Of a stretch of 64,000 nt of DNA, positions 11,926 through 23,300 are shown in pieces. How positions within the stretch are numbered: the stretch's first letter is position 1; each line of letters opens with the position of its first letter. This DNA comes from Nepenthes gracilis (lineage: Eukaryota > Streptophyta > Magnoliopsida > Caryophyllales > Nepenthaceae): positions 28,868,037 through 28,932,036 of the forward strand of contig BSYO01000004.1 in NCBI GenBank assembly GCA_033239525.1. Reading direction: 5' to 3'. The notes below the pieces were generated by a model, which made no database searches, was not told where the DNA came from, and saw only the letters and a program-made list of their open reading frames with translations. Made by a program: the position numbers and the translations under genes.

Positions 11926-13731
11926 TTAATGAATCCTGTTTACTTCAACCAGACTATGGCCTGGTATCTTTTCCAGCTCCCTGTCCATCATTTTTCTCAT
12001 TCTATGTGCATCATCCCACCTACCAGCCTCAGCAAATATGTGAAACATGAGAACATGGAAACTAACTGTTGGAGGACCCAGCTGAAAAACCCGCTTTGAC
12101 ACAAGTTCAGCAAGCTCAACATTTCCATGTATTCTACAAGCACCAAGCAGAGCTCCCCAAACACCCACATCAGGCTCAACTGGCATCCTTAGTACAAACT
12201 CATAAGCCTCTTCCAAGCTCCCAGATCGACCAAGAAGATCTACCACACAAGCACAATGTTCTGAACCAGGCACAATTGAGTAGTCTTTCATCATGCTCTC
12301 AAAATGCTTCTTCCCCTCGGCAATAAGACCTGCATGCCTGCAAGCTGTTAAAACAGCAATAAATGTGAAGCTATTTGGCATAATACCCAGCTCTTTCATC
12401 TTTGAGAAGAGCTTGAGAGCATCCACTGCACGCCCATGAGATGCACAGGCCCCAATCAATGCAGTATAAGACACAACACTTTTGTAGGGAAGCCCCTCAA
12501 AAACATCCATGGCTAATTCTATATTACCACATTTTGAATACATGTCTATGAGTGCATTTTGTATCGAGACATTGGTTTTCAAACCTTTGTTTTTTACAAG
12601 TTCATGTATCCACCTTCCTGTACCGAGTGCTCCCAAACTAGTACAAGCTGAAATGACAGTAACCATTGTGATGTAATCATATTCCACCTTTTCATGCTGC
12701 ATCCTGAGAAAGATCTTGACTGCATTGCCACCTGCATCGTTCTGCTCATAAGCTGCAATTATGGCATTCCATGAAACCAGAGTCCTAACTTGCATCTGAT
12801 CAAACAATGACCGGGCCATATCCACATTTCCTTGCTTACCATACAATGCAATTAATGCATTTACAAATGATATTTCTGAGTCTGCTCCCATTTTGACCCC
12901 AAAACCATGAATTAGTCTTCCCATATTAAACAATTCTAGACCAGCACAAGCTGGAAGAACACTGACAAGTGTAACTGCATTAGGTTGAGAGCCGGAAGCC
13001 AACATATCCAGGAAAACACCCAACCCCTCTCGAAGAAACCCATTCTGCACATAACCTGCAATCATTGAAGTCAAAGACACTATATTCGTCGTAACTTGTT
13101 CTTCAAAAACCAACTCCATATTCAAAATTTCCCCACCCTGAGAGTACATAGCAACCAAAGAGCTCCGCACAAACACATCTGAATTAAACCCGCTTTTTAT
13201 AACATTACAATGTGCCTGTTTCCCTTCCCTCATTGCCGAAATAACTGCACAAGACCTCACAACGAATGGGAAGGTGTAACTATCTGGCAATAACCCTGCT
13301 TGATGCATGTTCTTATAAAGAATTAATGCTTCGCGGCAAGGACCCATATTGGCATAGCCCCTGATCAACGTGTTCCATGAAAATACATCACGTTCAGGCA
13401 TTTTATCGAACATTTTCTGAGCGTAGTCCATTGTGGGTGACCATGTTGAAGCCGAGGAGACAAGTTTGGTTGCGAGTGTGAGAAGTCTTAGGGAACCACT
13501 TGTGATGATCAAAGCATGGATTTGTTCAAGGTCTCTGAGAGAAGAACAAGAGTCCAAAAGGTGGTTAAATTGGAGTGAGTGGTAGTTGGTACGGAAGTCA
13601 AATGGCGCTGAGAAAACCGGCGCTTTTTTCCTTCGGAAGGCGAGGGAAAGTAGGTTCGTCAGTAAAACATAGAATCCCATCCCAGGAGTCACATGTCCTG
13701 TCCTCGGAAAAGCTGTCGAATACACCCCCAA
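11926..13731 (-). CDS. PLS-class pentatricopeptide-repeat protein (E-type, no DYW)
   Basis: An intronless 601-codon frame encodes a tandem array of pentatricopeptide repeats. Clear units include DVFSWNTLIRGYANMG at about residue 115, LVSWNAIIAAYEQND in the middle and SVVSYTALIGACASHGRA later, with VDLLGRSGSLEEAYEF before the end. The alternating motif lengths are those of the plant PLS subfamily. The C-terminal ~80 residues (VWGALLGACRIHGNVELAE to KIPGHSLVEV) are an E domain; there is no DYW deaminase. Such proteins bind specific RNAs in mitochondria or plastids, often for C-to-U editing with a partner supplying the deaminase. The N-terminus lacks acidic residues, as expected of a transit peptide. 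The start is either Met1 or Met18 (13,680); Met18 is plausible because transposon-derived sequence abuts the 5' end. The frame is uninterrupted. The RNA target cannot be inferred. Confidence 0.93.
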   Translation of the reverse strand: MGVYSTAFPRTGHVTPGMGFYVLLTNLLSLAFRRKKAPVFSAPFDFRTNYHSLQFNHLLDSCSSLRDLEQIHALIITSGSLRLLTLATKLVSSASTWSPTMDYAQKMFDKMPERDVFSWNTLIRGYANMGPCREALILYKNMHQAGLLPDSYTFPFVVRSCAVISAMREGKQAHCNVIKSGFNSDVFVRSSLVAMYSQGGEILNMELVFEEQVTTNIVSLTSMIAGYVQNGFLREGLGVFLDMLASGSQPNAVTLVSVLPACAGLELFNMGRLIHGFGVKMGADSEISFVNALIALYGKQGNVDMARSLFDQMQVRTLVSWNAIIAAYEQNDAGGNAVKIFLRMQHEKVEYDYITMVTVISACTSLGALGTGRWIHELVKNKGLKTNVSIQNALIDMYSKCGNIELAMDVFEGLPYKSVVSYTALIGACASHGRAVDALKLFSKMKELGIMPNSFTFIAVLTACRHAGLIAEGKKHFESMMKDYSIVPGSEHCACVVDLLGRSGSLEEAYEFVLRMPVEPDVGVWGALLGACRIHGNVELAELVSKRVFQLGPPTVSFHVLMFHIFAEAGRWDDAHRMRKMMDRELEKIPGHSLVEVNRIH

Positions 13732-14412
13732 ACTTCAAAATTAACGCCGGGAAAAGTTTAATGAATGCTCCAAACAGAACCAAAAAAGCTGTGGAGCCAC
13801 CTGTTGTCCCTCTTCCTCGTTGTGAGCCCATGCCAGACATTTTTTCCGTTTTTACTAGAGAGGCCTCGGATTGGATGGATAATCCATCCGAGAACATTGC
13901 TGAGGGACAAGCAGAGGAGGAGACTGAGGCAACTCAGGCCGAGAAAGCAACGATGATGATCACGATGACGACTGATGAATCTGCTGAGGCCGAGGAAAGC
14001 TAGGCTGTGGAGTTGCCCTCTTACAAGACTGCTGATCTCCCTTGCCTTGCAATCAAAGTCTACAGTCCCATTGAGCTTCCGCCCGAGGTATTGGTCAAGA
14101 ACGTTGCTGGGACTTCACGCACTGCTGAAGCGGAGATTGGGGTTGCAGATCATCTTGAAGCGGCTAAGCCCCCGGTTCTTACTTTTGTTAAAGTTGCCCC
14201 TACGACCGACGCCAGGGCTGAGATTTCTGTGGTGCAAGAGGCAGTTGCGATGGAGCTGACTAAATCTGAAGATCTTAAAATGAGACAGTCCCGCAGAGAA
14301 CACCTTTTTTGCCAATGTACATCTCTATTTTACCTTAGACTCATTTGCTTTCTCGATGGCGCTTTAACAACAAACCCCTATTTTTCAATTTCGTAAGCTG
14401 GTCAGCCGATTT

Positions 14413-14777
14413 TGTAAGGTCCCACATTGGATTGGAGGAGGGGAACGAAGTGTCCTTATAAGGCGTGGACATCTCCCTCAGTTAACGCGGGCTTGGAGCC
14501 TGGGGGTTCGGCGAGAAAACCTTGAGGCTGTGTTTGGCTTGGGACGCCGTGAAGTTCCTGGCCAAAGAGGACAATATCTCGCCACATCATCTTCTGCCGT
14601 TGCGTTACTGGGGAGACGCGTTTTGGGGCGGCAGGCGTCTGCGGGAACAAAACCGTGAGGCCAGTAGGCTTGAAAATGCCGTGAAACTCTCCCATGCCGC
14701 GGCTCAGTAGGTTTGAAGACGCCAAAGTTTCTCGGGTCAGCGACAATATCTACATGCGGATGCGCGGGGGCGTTACA
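14413..14777 (+). repeat. TRIM 5' LTR
   Basis: It starts TGTAAGGTCCCACATTGG and ends TTACA. It contains GTCCTTATAAGGCGTGGAC, where TTATAAGG may be the core promoter, and repeated GAGGC/GACGCC blocks shared with the 3' copy. Confidence 0.9.
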
Positions 14778-14779
14778 AA

Positions 14780-14791
14780 TGGTATCGGGCC
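14780..14791 (+). other. TRIM primer-binding site
   Basis: TGGTATCGGGCC lies two bases after the 5' LTR. It matches the initiator-methionine tRNA primer consensus at most positions. Confidence 0.75.
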
Positions 14792-14844
14792 GGATCCGGC
14801 CCAGGTGTGTCGGAGGACGGCGGGTCCCCAAGGGGGTGGATCAG

Positions 14845-15235
14845 TGGGTCTCACATTGGATTGGGGGAGGGGAACGAAATGTCCTTATAAGAGCATGGAC
14901 ACCTCCCCCCTTGTAGACGCGTTCTGGGAGCCTGTGGGGGGTTCACCAAGAGAAAACCTTGAGGCCTGTGTTTGACTTGGGATCTTGGGATGCCGTGAAG
15001 TTTCCCAAGCCAAAGAGGACAATATCTCGCCACGCTGTGCCGCCGCTGCGCCGCTCTGGGAGACGCGTTTTGGAGGCGGCTTAGGCCGTCTGCCAGGAAC
15101 AAAACCGTGAGGCCTGTAGGCTTGGAGATGCTGTGAAACTCTCCCAGGCTGCGGCCTGTAGACTTGAAGACGCCGCGAAGTTCTCCCGAGCCAAAGCGGA
15201 CAATATCTACATGCGGATGCGCCGGGGACGTTACA
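14845..15235 (+). repeat. TRIM 3' LTR
   Basis: It starts TGGGTCTCACATTGG and ends GTTACA, followed by the target duplication GATTT. It is 26 bp longer than the 5' copy because of small insertions. Confidence 0.9.
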
Positions 15236-15895
15236 GATTTACTCCAATTATTGATGAAACTGCCCAATTTCTCGTGGGCTTAGAGACCCTTAAGGCTCCT
15301 GAGGAGCAAAATAAGGGCATGTAGCTCAAACTTGCTAAGACCAAGAGTAAAATCGCCTCTCTTGAGAATTTACTGAAGGCCCAACAGCTGCGGTATATTT
15401 TTCTCCGGAGCAGAAATGTTCGCCTGGAGACCGAGCTGAGGACTTCAATAAAGGTTAAAGATCTCAAATCTGTATTGTAGCGAAAGTACTAGGATGGCAC
15501 CGCACTGTGCCGCCACGTAGGGAAGATGCTGGTGCCCCAACTTCCTCTTTCTCCACTGCATCCGAGGAATGTCTGTGCTAAGAACAAAGAAGATTTGCTT
15601 GTCCACCCAGAGGGGGAGGAGATCCTAGATCCTTTTGGTCGGGATCCTCCACGCATTAGTGTATCATTGTATATGTGTTCTTCTATTTCTTTTTGTTGTA
15701 CATAACATATACATATGTATGAAAACTATTCTTTCCTTGTGCAACTTCTCTTCTTTATTTATACTTATGGTTCTTTCTTAGACTTAAACTCTTGAAAAGT
15801 TTTATCCTTCATGAGTAAAGTGTCCGAACCTTTTGACCGTTGTTGACTGAAGATGCTACCTCTAGGGTCTTCGCATTCTTGCTATTTTTTAAGCC

Positions 15896-16117
15896 CCCTA
15901 AATTTTTAAGTTCAACCTCTTATGGGTTGCTTAGTGTCGTTGCCAAGTTTCTGAGTACGGCTCTTAATGGGTAACTCGAACTTTGTCAAATTTTTTAGTA
16001 TGACCTCTTAATGGGCTGTTCAAATTTTGCCGAGTTTTTTAATATAACTTCTTATGAGTCACTCAAACTTAGCCGAGTTTTTAAATACGACTTCTTATGA
16101 ACAACTCGAACCATATC
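15896..16117. repeat. About five tandem units of ~43-45 bp
   Basis: Units share the pattern GAGTTTTTTAATAYRACTTCTTATG...ACTCGAACTTNGCC. They include the segments starting near 15,946, 15,992, 16,034 and 16,077. The units are diverged. The array lies just after the end of the plus-strand ORF relic and is probably part of the same retroelement. Confidence 0.65.
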
Positions 16118-16689
16118 GAGTATTAGAGCAAGTGGAAGGAATCCTATCACTTGACTTAGAAGCAGTCTATGTCTTGATTATTTATGAGATGGCATGCAAA
16201 CACACCAATGAATGCAAAACAGCAAATAAGCAAACATAGTTTTATTGCTTTAATAAGATGTGGTACAAGCACATCAAATGATGCAAGTTACTTTATCTGA
16301 CTGTTGACATATATGGCTACTTCTCCGCTGGTATGGAATTGTCCGCAACCTTGCCATGCTTTGGGCTTCTTTGAGCATGTCCAGGCTTTCACAGAGCCTT
16401 TATGTACCGTCACTTGGGTGGACCGAGTGGATACCATGTTTACGGCCCTCGCGGCTACCTATTCCCTGGATGGTCCGCCTCACCATTGCCTACTACTCCA
16501 GAAATTTGTCCAGGTCTTTACAGGAAACAGTTAAGGTGGCCTCTCCTGATCGGCTCTTGAAACTCAATTTGCAGCGCCCAACAACTTTCAGTACCATGAC
16601 CTCCGCGGCGATGATAGTTGCAGTGCTCTAACGGATTACCTTTGTCTGGATTTCTTAACACTTTAAACCACTTCAAAAATTTTTCATTC
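16118..16689. other. Unassigned internal retroelement sequence
   Basis: This lies between the tandem array and the gag relic. Overlapping plus-strand frames at 16,304-16,631 have no motif that I recognise. No pol domain is visible on either strand, which suggests that pol was lost or never present. Confidence 0.4.
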
Positions 16690-18013
16690 CAAATTTACAT
16701 CAAGATGTTGGTACGCGAATTGTTCAAGAGAGTCAAGTCCAAATGATTGAACTTCCCTTGATCAACCTGCTCGGTCTTTTGCTACTTTGTTGATCCTCGG
16801 GAATCCTGATGGTCCGCATTCTTTCTTTTTCCTTCCACCGCCCTTGGGAGGGAATTCTCTTCTCTTTCTGGCCACTTCACATCATTGACTTCTTCGGCCA
16901 CTATGTAGGCTCGCGCCACGGCCTCGTCTCTGTGAAGGTCTAGAATCCTTTGTGCACGAGGTGCTTAAAGAAGCTACCTCACTCCAACGCGGACAGAAAA
17001 ACGATGAGCTTGACCCCATCGGTTAGCTTGGGGATCTGCTTGGCCTCGATAATGAAACGGGACAGGAAACTCTTCAGGTTCTTCCTAGCCCCTTGCTTCA
17101 CATGAGAAATGTGTCATGATTGCTTTGGAAGCAAATTGGGAAAGGAAGGTCTCTGCCAACTCGCTGAATGAGCAAATAGAGTCTGTAGACAACCCGTAGA
17201 ACCAAATCCTCGCATCACCCTTGAATGTCAAGGGAAAGTACTGGCACATAATCTCCTCATCCAATCCCTGAAGGCTCAAATGTTCCCAAAAGTAATTCAG
17301 GTGATCTATATGATCAAAACTTCCGTTATAAGCATCAAGAGTTGGCATTTTGAACTTAGGAGGTAATGGCCTCATTCTCATCTCCATTGTAAATGGTGAT
17401 CGGCGTAGGTCAGCAACTCCTCCTCTTGCTTCTTCTCGAAGACCCGTTTTAAGATCTTCTCAAACTTCTCCTCCATTTGAGGTGGAGCCATTGTCTTCTT
17501 CTCATTGAGGTAATCTCTCAACTTATAAAAAGCTTGTGTAGCTTTTTGCTCAACATGACTCTTATTTCTTAGAGGAAATCCGTTACGAGAGGGTCCCATT
17601 TAAAAGGTGGGCTCTTGATCGTTGCGAGAATTACAAGGACTTCGCCTCTCTGGGCTATCTTCTTGGATTCGAGGACCCAAGCGACTTTCAAGTTGTGACT
17701 GGACTTTACTGCTTGAGGCAACTTGTGTCCTTGGGCCCTTATGCTGGATGGCTTGCTTCGTGGGGTGCTTTTGCCCCTTACCTTTTTCTAGGACATCACG
17801 GTTCTGAGCGGTCTTGAATGGCGCCTCCTTTAGTTGCGCATCCATTTTTATGTAAAGGATTTGAACCGCCCTAGAAATATTGTCCATCCTCAAGGCCAAT
17901 GCTTGAACATATAGATTGGGATGTTCCTCTACCCTGATGCCCACAACATAGCCATTGCCATACAAAATAACTTCTCTAGCTGGAGTATTGGTTTGTGCTT
18001 TGGTGTTCATCAT
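16690..18013 (-). pseudogene. Ty3/gypsy gag relic
   Basis: Three minus-strand frames carry one gag trail: 18,013-17,600 (an N-terminal region with RMDNISRAVQILYIKMDAQL), 17,599-17,378, and 17,387-17,085. The last has the capsid-type blocks FKMPTLDAYNGSFDH, EIMCQYFPLTFKGDARIWF and SFSELAETFLSQF. A weaker continuation to about 16,690 reads VARAYIVAEEVNDVKW and then a basic KGGGRKKK. This is the gag style of plant Tat-type elements. Frames are interrupted, so it is not functional. The start lies about 45 bases from a primer-binding site, as expected for gag. No protease, RT or integrase follows. Confidence 0.8.
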
Positions 18014-18056
18014 TTTTCAGTTTTTTAAAAAATGTGTTAACCTGACTTTTAGTTGG

Positions 18057-18075
18057 TTTTCACAGACGGCTCCAA
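18057..18075 (-). other. Primer-binding site of the gag-bearing element
   Basis: On the minus strand TTGGAGCCGTCTGTGAAAA directly follows the LTR end. It resembles the TGGCGCCGTCTGTGGGAA primer site common in Tat-type gypsy elements. Confidence 0.7.
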
Positions 18076-19130
18076 TGTTGTGTCCTCGGATCCTGGGCTT
18101 TATACAGATAAGGACCCAGGTGTAAAGCAACATGAAATATACCTTTTTAGTAGAAGAGAGAGAGAGACGGTGACACGTTAAGTTTTTACGTGAAAAATTC
18201 TCTTCTAAATGAAAGAAAAAATCCATGGGATTTTGAGTTTGAGAACTGTTTCACTATCTTTGAATGCGAGTGCAAAGGATGGAGAGCAAAGTGTCTAGTG
18301 ACTCTCAAGGGCCACTCTTACAATCACAAATGCTCTTTCAGTGGTACAACGTGAATGCCTTCTTTTCTCTCTCTAAGAGCGTAAATGTCAGGAGCAGCCA
18401 TGTGGAGGTGGCGTGTGCAATGGATCCTGTCACCAACTCTACAAATTCATCCTACTGTGTCAAAAAGATTGTATGTATGCGGGCTAACTCTATAAGACAT
18501 TACTTCCGCAGATATCACACCTACTCTGTAGGCCATCATTCCTTATGAAGATTGCGTGTTGCATAGATCGCACGTGTCTTTATAAACGACATCCTTCTGA
18601 GTTGGCGTTCTCGGCCGTCCTGAGCTTCCTTTCTACGCTCATGCCGTTGGAGACTTCTCAGATTCTACGTCCTTGACGAAGGCTTTTAGCCTTTATCACT
18701 TCCGCGGACGTTTGGTGCCAAATGTCCTTGAGCTTTCAGAGTCATATCCTCGTGCCATGTCCTCAGGGCTTTATTGGAGACTTTGATCTCTCACAGAGTC
18801 CTCGAGCCTCCCAAGCTAAATCAGTCTGTTGGATCAATGCAGCTCTTTGGGCCTTTTAGGACTCGAGCCTAAGTCCTCGGACCTCCAAGGCCAATTTAAC
18901 TTCTCGGACCAAATCGACTCCTTGTGCCTCTTGAGGCGTAAACCTAAGTCTTCGGGCCTGTTGAGCTAATTTAGTCTATTTAGCCAAATTAGCCTCATGA
19001 GCCTCTTGGGACATGAGTCCAAATCCTCAGACCTCTAGAGCCAATTCAGTCCCTTGGGTCAAATTAATCTCGTGAGTCTCTTGGGACGTGGGTTCAATTT
19101 TCAGAGATTTGTGATTGGTGAGACTTAAAC
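18076..19130 (-). repeat. 5' LTR of the gag-bearing element
   Basis: The boundary at 18,076 is supported by TGTTGTGTCC next to the primer site. On the minus strand a TTTATAAAG box lies at about 18,580-18,588. Upstream of it, in U3, is a four-unit array of ~75 bp. The far end near 19,130 is approximate, because I found neither a clean TGT end nor a target duplication. Confidence 0.6.
18796..19092. repeat. Four diverged tandem units of ~75 bp in U3
   Basis: Each unit runs AAGTCCTCGGACCTC...GAGCCAATTTAGTC...CCAAATTAGCCTC...GAGCCTCTTGGGACRTGAG with substitutions. Unit starts are near 18,796, 18,870, 18,945 and 19,020. The placement, upstream of a TATA-like box in an LTR, fits U3 enhancer repeats. 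Confidence 0.7.
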
Positions 19131-20327
19131 CAAATTATAAGATTATGTAATTATCTTGTAAAATGTCTAGAGATTTGCCGGGCCTTGGAACTTGAGATTC
19201 TTTTGTTTATTTTTTTTTTATGTTCTAAAAAATCATTTTGGACACTTCATCTAATATAAATTTAATTGTATTGTTCTAGTTTAAAATTTTAATTGTCTAT
19301 TACCTTGGTATATTGATTTATAAATTGTCTATTTCTATCAATTATACGTGGTGAATTGCACGGCCTTAATCTAAATTTACATTTGTCAAGGTAATTATGA
19401 TTTTTTAGAGATACGTAATTTATAAACAAAATCACATAGTGGAACAGTGTCTTTATAACATTCACTATTGAGGCATCAGGTTTTAGACTTTTTAGGAACA
19501 AGCCAATTGGTCAATGTCAATTTTAACATAGGATTTATGCACAGCACCAAAAAAAAAAAACATTATATTTATTTATTTATTATTTTTTAACATCAGCCAT
19601 TATTAAAGTATAAGACTTTATATAATCTTGAAAAAGAATTAATCTGCCATTATGTTTTTATATTCCTTTCGTGTACAAACAAACAAAATATCTATTGTCA
19701 CATCGTGCGAAGCTTGGTCTTTTTTTTAAATACACTACAGCAATACTATTGTATAAGCTAAATTTGATTAAAATTAGAGTCTATTTACCAGAAATAAGAG
19801 ACCTATATTCAATTTAATTATCTAAATAACATTTTTTAGTTATTTATAAATAATGAATAAAATAAAATAGACGTAAAAATTTTCTATTTGATTATGAAAT
19901 TTACCAAAATATTGCTAAAGTAGACCAAAAAATTCAACCATATTTCTCTAAATACTTCTCATAATCAAGCACTTTCCTTTAAAACCAACAAAAGATTGCA
20001 AAAAATTCAACAAAGGCCAAAAGTACTATTAAAATTTAATCTTACGGCAAAATATGATGGAGAAAGCTTCACCAAACTTCACTGAAACAAGAAAAATAAA
20101 ATAAAAACAGAACCTTATTACCTTTTCAGTCCAAAAAAACAGACAATGCCTAATAAACTAGGCAGAGCTGCCTAAATTTCAATGAACTCACAATAATGCT
20201 AGTTCTTTATTCAACCAAGTAATAAGATGCTATCTTCAGAATTCTGATACAAGCAAAGAATAACGCCAATAGCTCCCCAAAAAAAAAAAAAAAAAAAAGA
20301 ATTGAACTTGGCCCCTCATTTTGTATG
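19131..20327. other. AT-rich intergenic, 3' side of the claspin-like gene
   Basis: There are no coding regions. It holds an A run at about 19,550-19,560 and a longer one at about 20,280-20,298. Part of the right end must be the 3' UTR of the minus-strand gene ending at 20,328. Confidence 0.5.
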
Positions 20328-23300
20328 TTAAGATCTCCTTTCAAACTTCATAGATGTCTTGACAGATTGAAATGCAGCAAATACAGCTTGGTGATCAACC
20401 GTGCTATCTGTTGTGCAAAGGTCAGATTGAATGGAAGAAGACCGCAAAATTTCAAAAAGAGAAGTGCCATGACCTCTCTGATCCGCCATTTCAGTCCTTT
20501 TGATACTAACTTTTGCTTGAGAGCTAGTAAATTTAGCTGAAACATTCCTCTTTGGCTGATTCTCCTTCTGACACTGCATGTGAGGAATTACAGTGAATTA
20601 ACAGTATAAAAAATGAAAAATTCAGTTGCTAACATAGACCTACTCTTACATAAACGCCCCACTAGCTTTTTCAATGGTTTGAATCCTTCAATAAGATAGA
20701 GCAACCTTACTTCTAAATCATAACTCACCCATCAAACAACAACATAGATATCAATTCTTTAAATAACATGAATGAAATTGCCAATGTCAATCAAAAATAT
20801 TATGCAATATAATTTCGTTGTTCTTAATTATGTCAGAAATATATATTTAAACTTTTTATAACTTTTGGCTCGTGAATATATATATATAAGCTCATAAAAA
20901 TTTCAAGACTTTTAAAAAGAAGTATCCGCTCTTTGAGAAAGTTTGCATTGTCTATGGAGACCACCGCTCACTGCCCTTCAAAATTCAAGCACCAAAAGTC
21001 CTTCATTCAATGATGAAGACAGCACAAAAGATGGAGTCAAAGAGGATGAAGATGGTGGCACTCCCAAAGATAAGAAAACAAGTCAAATAGATACAGCTTC
21101 TGGTGATCAGAGAACAAATAAATTAGATTGATTGGTTCATTCTCTGGAACTTCACAATCGTTTAGTGAATTTCAAAAGGCAAACATGAAACAGGTAGAGA
21201 AGGAAAATTTCAATTCCAATTCATGAAATAACCATAAGGCAAATTCTTGGTTATCAAGCAGGCCTTGATGCATTAAATTCTATTAATGGCATTGACAGAG
21301 CAACCTTTACAAAAGCCGTTGAAAAGCTTACAGAAAGTAAAATCACAGAAATTTTCCTCAACTTATCAGTTGAGAGATGAGGGGCTTCAGTAACTATGCA
21401 ATGCACTGGAAGTTCAATGACACTCTAAACAAATTACTAAAAGTCATTTAGCTATGATATTTCAATAACCAACCCAATCAAGAACACACTTCAAAATAAC
21501 AATATATCTTTCAATTATTAGTAGAACTATAAAGTGAAAGAAAACGCTAGTGCATTGTAAAATTTCTTGAGGGAATGAGTGATAAATATAAAGCAATAGT
21601 TTAATGATTATTTGGTTTGAGAATAACAATCATTCATTCTGTTGAAGAGATTGGACTGGGTGTCTAGGACTAGATGTCTCTCAAGTTATATTGTTGGTCC
21701 CGGGTTATGTGTTTTATTATGTGGTTAGTGAACGTAGTTTGTGATTTTACAGATACATGCACATTTACATGCTATTTATTTTTTAACTTATTCTTTTTAT
21801 TTCTTTTTTACCTTTTTGAACCAATTTAATTTGTGCATATGGGCCAGCAATAGGTGCCATTAGAACATCTGTTCAAGGTGTAGATGAGAAGGACTTCCTG
21901 TTTATTGTTTTTGCTGCTATGAAGTACGAAAGGCTTGCCACCCATTGGGAACTCTGAACCACATCTAAGCTGAGAGGGCATGGATGTGCCAGACAAATAG
22001 GAAAGGGTAATGAATCTATACGTCATAACCTTTTGAGGATGAGAGATGATGTTTGTTTAAGCCTTGCAATGCGGAGAGAGTTTTTTTTTTTCTAAGAGAG
22101 AATCCAAGTTCATAGCTATAGAAGAACAATTATCACATCACATAATATGTATTTTTTTAAGTTACGGGAAGAACATACCAGTATTCCATAGAAATATTAA
22201 AAATTATTTTGAAAGAGTTCTTAAGGTAGTGTGAAAATTAAAAAGGAAATAACAAATCATCTTTACTTCAAAAAATCCATCCAAAGACTTTGAACGAGTT
22301 CATCCTAAGAGATATTTTATCTTTTTTATCCTACTTATTGTCCTTTTACTTAACCCCTTACCCCACCTTAAAAAAAATATTATCCTTTCTATGATATATA
22401 ATTGATTTTTTTTTAATTAAAAATAATTTCGTTATTTTAACACATAAAGGCAGTTTAAGATTGAGTTTATCAAATAGCCCTCACTATACATAATTTTCAA
22501 ATCTTCACCGTTATAAATTGATTCCTACAAGGACTGCATTGGAGCAGTTGACGGAACTCATGTTGATCCGTTTGCACCAACTGATCAACATCACCTTATC
22601 AGCCAAAGAAAAATGAGTCCACGCCAAATGTATTATGTGCACGCTCATTTGACAGGGCTTTTACTTGTCATATGGCTCAATGTTAATTTTTTGAGAGTTT
22701 TCTAATGATTATTGGTAAAGCCATAATACCTATTGATCCAAGTTGTCATGCTAGAGCCAATATATATTTTAGGTGGGGAGGAATGGAGAACATAATGTGA
22801 AATTGGTGTTAAGAATTATATAATTAACAAATGGTGCCAAACATAACCTATTTCATGGGTTTTTTATTTTTTCTTTTGTTTCTTTAACTACAAACCAGGA
22901 GATAAAAACATTACCAAAACATTCTTTTCATATTTACAGAAACAATGAAAACAATGAACCTAGCATACTAAACCAATACAAACGATGCTGAACTATACCT
23001 TAGGTTTTCTATTTTTAAAACTAACTCCAATCTTTGAATTTTTATTAAAATGCCTGTAGGAAATGGACACTGGTAGCAACTTATGGAGACCATATGAACT
23101 GTCCATTTTGGTTCAGCCTCCTGACTTATAGAGAATTCAGCCAAGTTAATTTAGCAAAGAGTAGGAAAATCATGTTGAAACGCAATAGTGACCCAAGAGC
23201 AAAGACATCAACCAAAAAGTGGTTCAGCTTGGCTTGGGGTTGCTGGCATGTGACCTTTCTCGATGAAATTTTACAGAAATTTAGGCTAGCATTTCAACTG

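Larger units (their letters stand above)
14413..15235 (+). mobile_element. TRIM (miniature LTR retrotransposon), 823 bp
   Basis: Two direct LTRs, 14,413-14,777 (365 bp) and 14,845-15,235 (391 bp), flank only 67 bp of internal DNA. The first LTR starts TGTAAGGTCCCACATTGG and ends GCGTTACA; the second ends GACGTTACA. A primer-binding site TGGTATCGGGCC (resembling the initiator-Met tRNA type TGGTATCAGAGC) lies at 14,780-14,791, and a purine-rich AAGGGGGTGGA tract precedes the second LTR. The whole is bounded by the 5-bp direct repeat GATTT at 14,408-14,412 and 15,236-15,240. It encodes nothing and would depend on another element for movement. The LTRs differ by several indels, so insertion is not recent. 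Confidence 0.93.
13740..15690 (+). pseudogene. Retrotransposon-associated extra ORF, split by a TRIM
   Basis: An acidic, coiled-coil-rich coding trail runs on the plus strand: about 13,740-14,003 (with EAEES then a stop), 14,007-14,330, and 15,236-15,690. The last part contains DETAQFLVGLETLKAPEEQ, LAKTKSKIASLENLL, NVRLETEL and EGEEILDPFGRDPPR. Frame continuity across 14,412 and 15,236 is restored only when the TRIM and one target duplication are removed. The parts carry in-frame stops. This C-terminal pattern is one I associate with proteins found in plant gypsy-type elements and mobile-domain-like genes, but the family assignment is uncertain. It faces the gag relic at 16.7-18.0 kb, suggesting an antisense extra ORF of the same element. 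Confidence 0.6.

Noticed and set aside
13575..13735. N-terminal part of the plus-strand ORF starting at 13,575
   Set aside because: This part is antisense to the N-terminus of the intact PPR gene; only sequence right of about 13,740 looks like the retroelement ORF.
14456..15324. Several 60-138-codon ORFs on both strands
   Set aside because: They fall in the TRIM LTRs, repeat between the two copies and have no conserved product.
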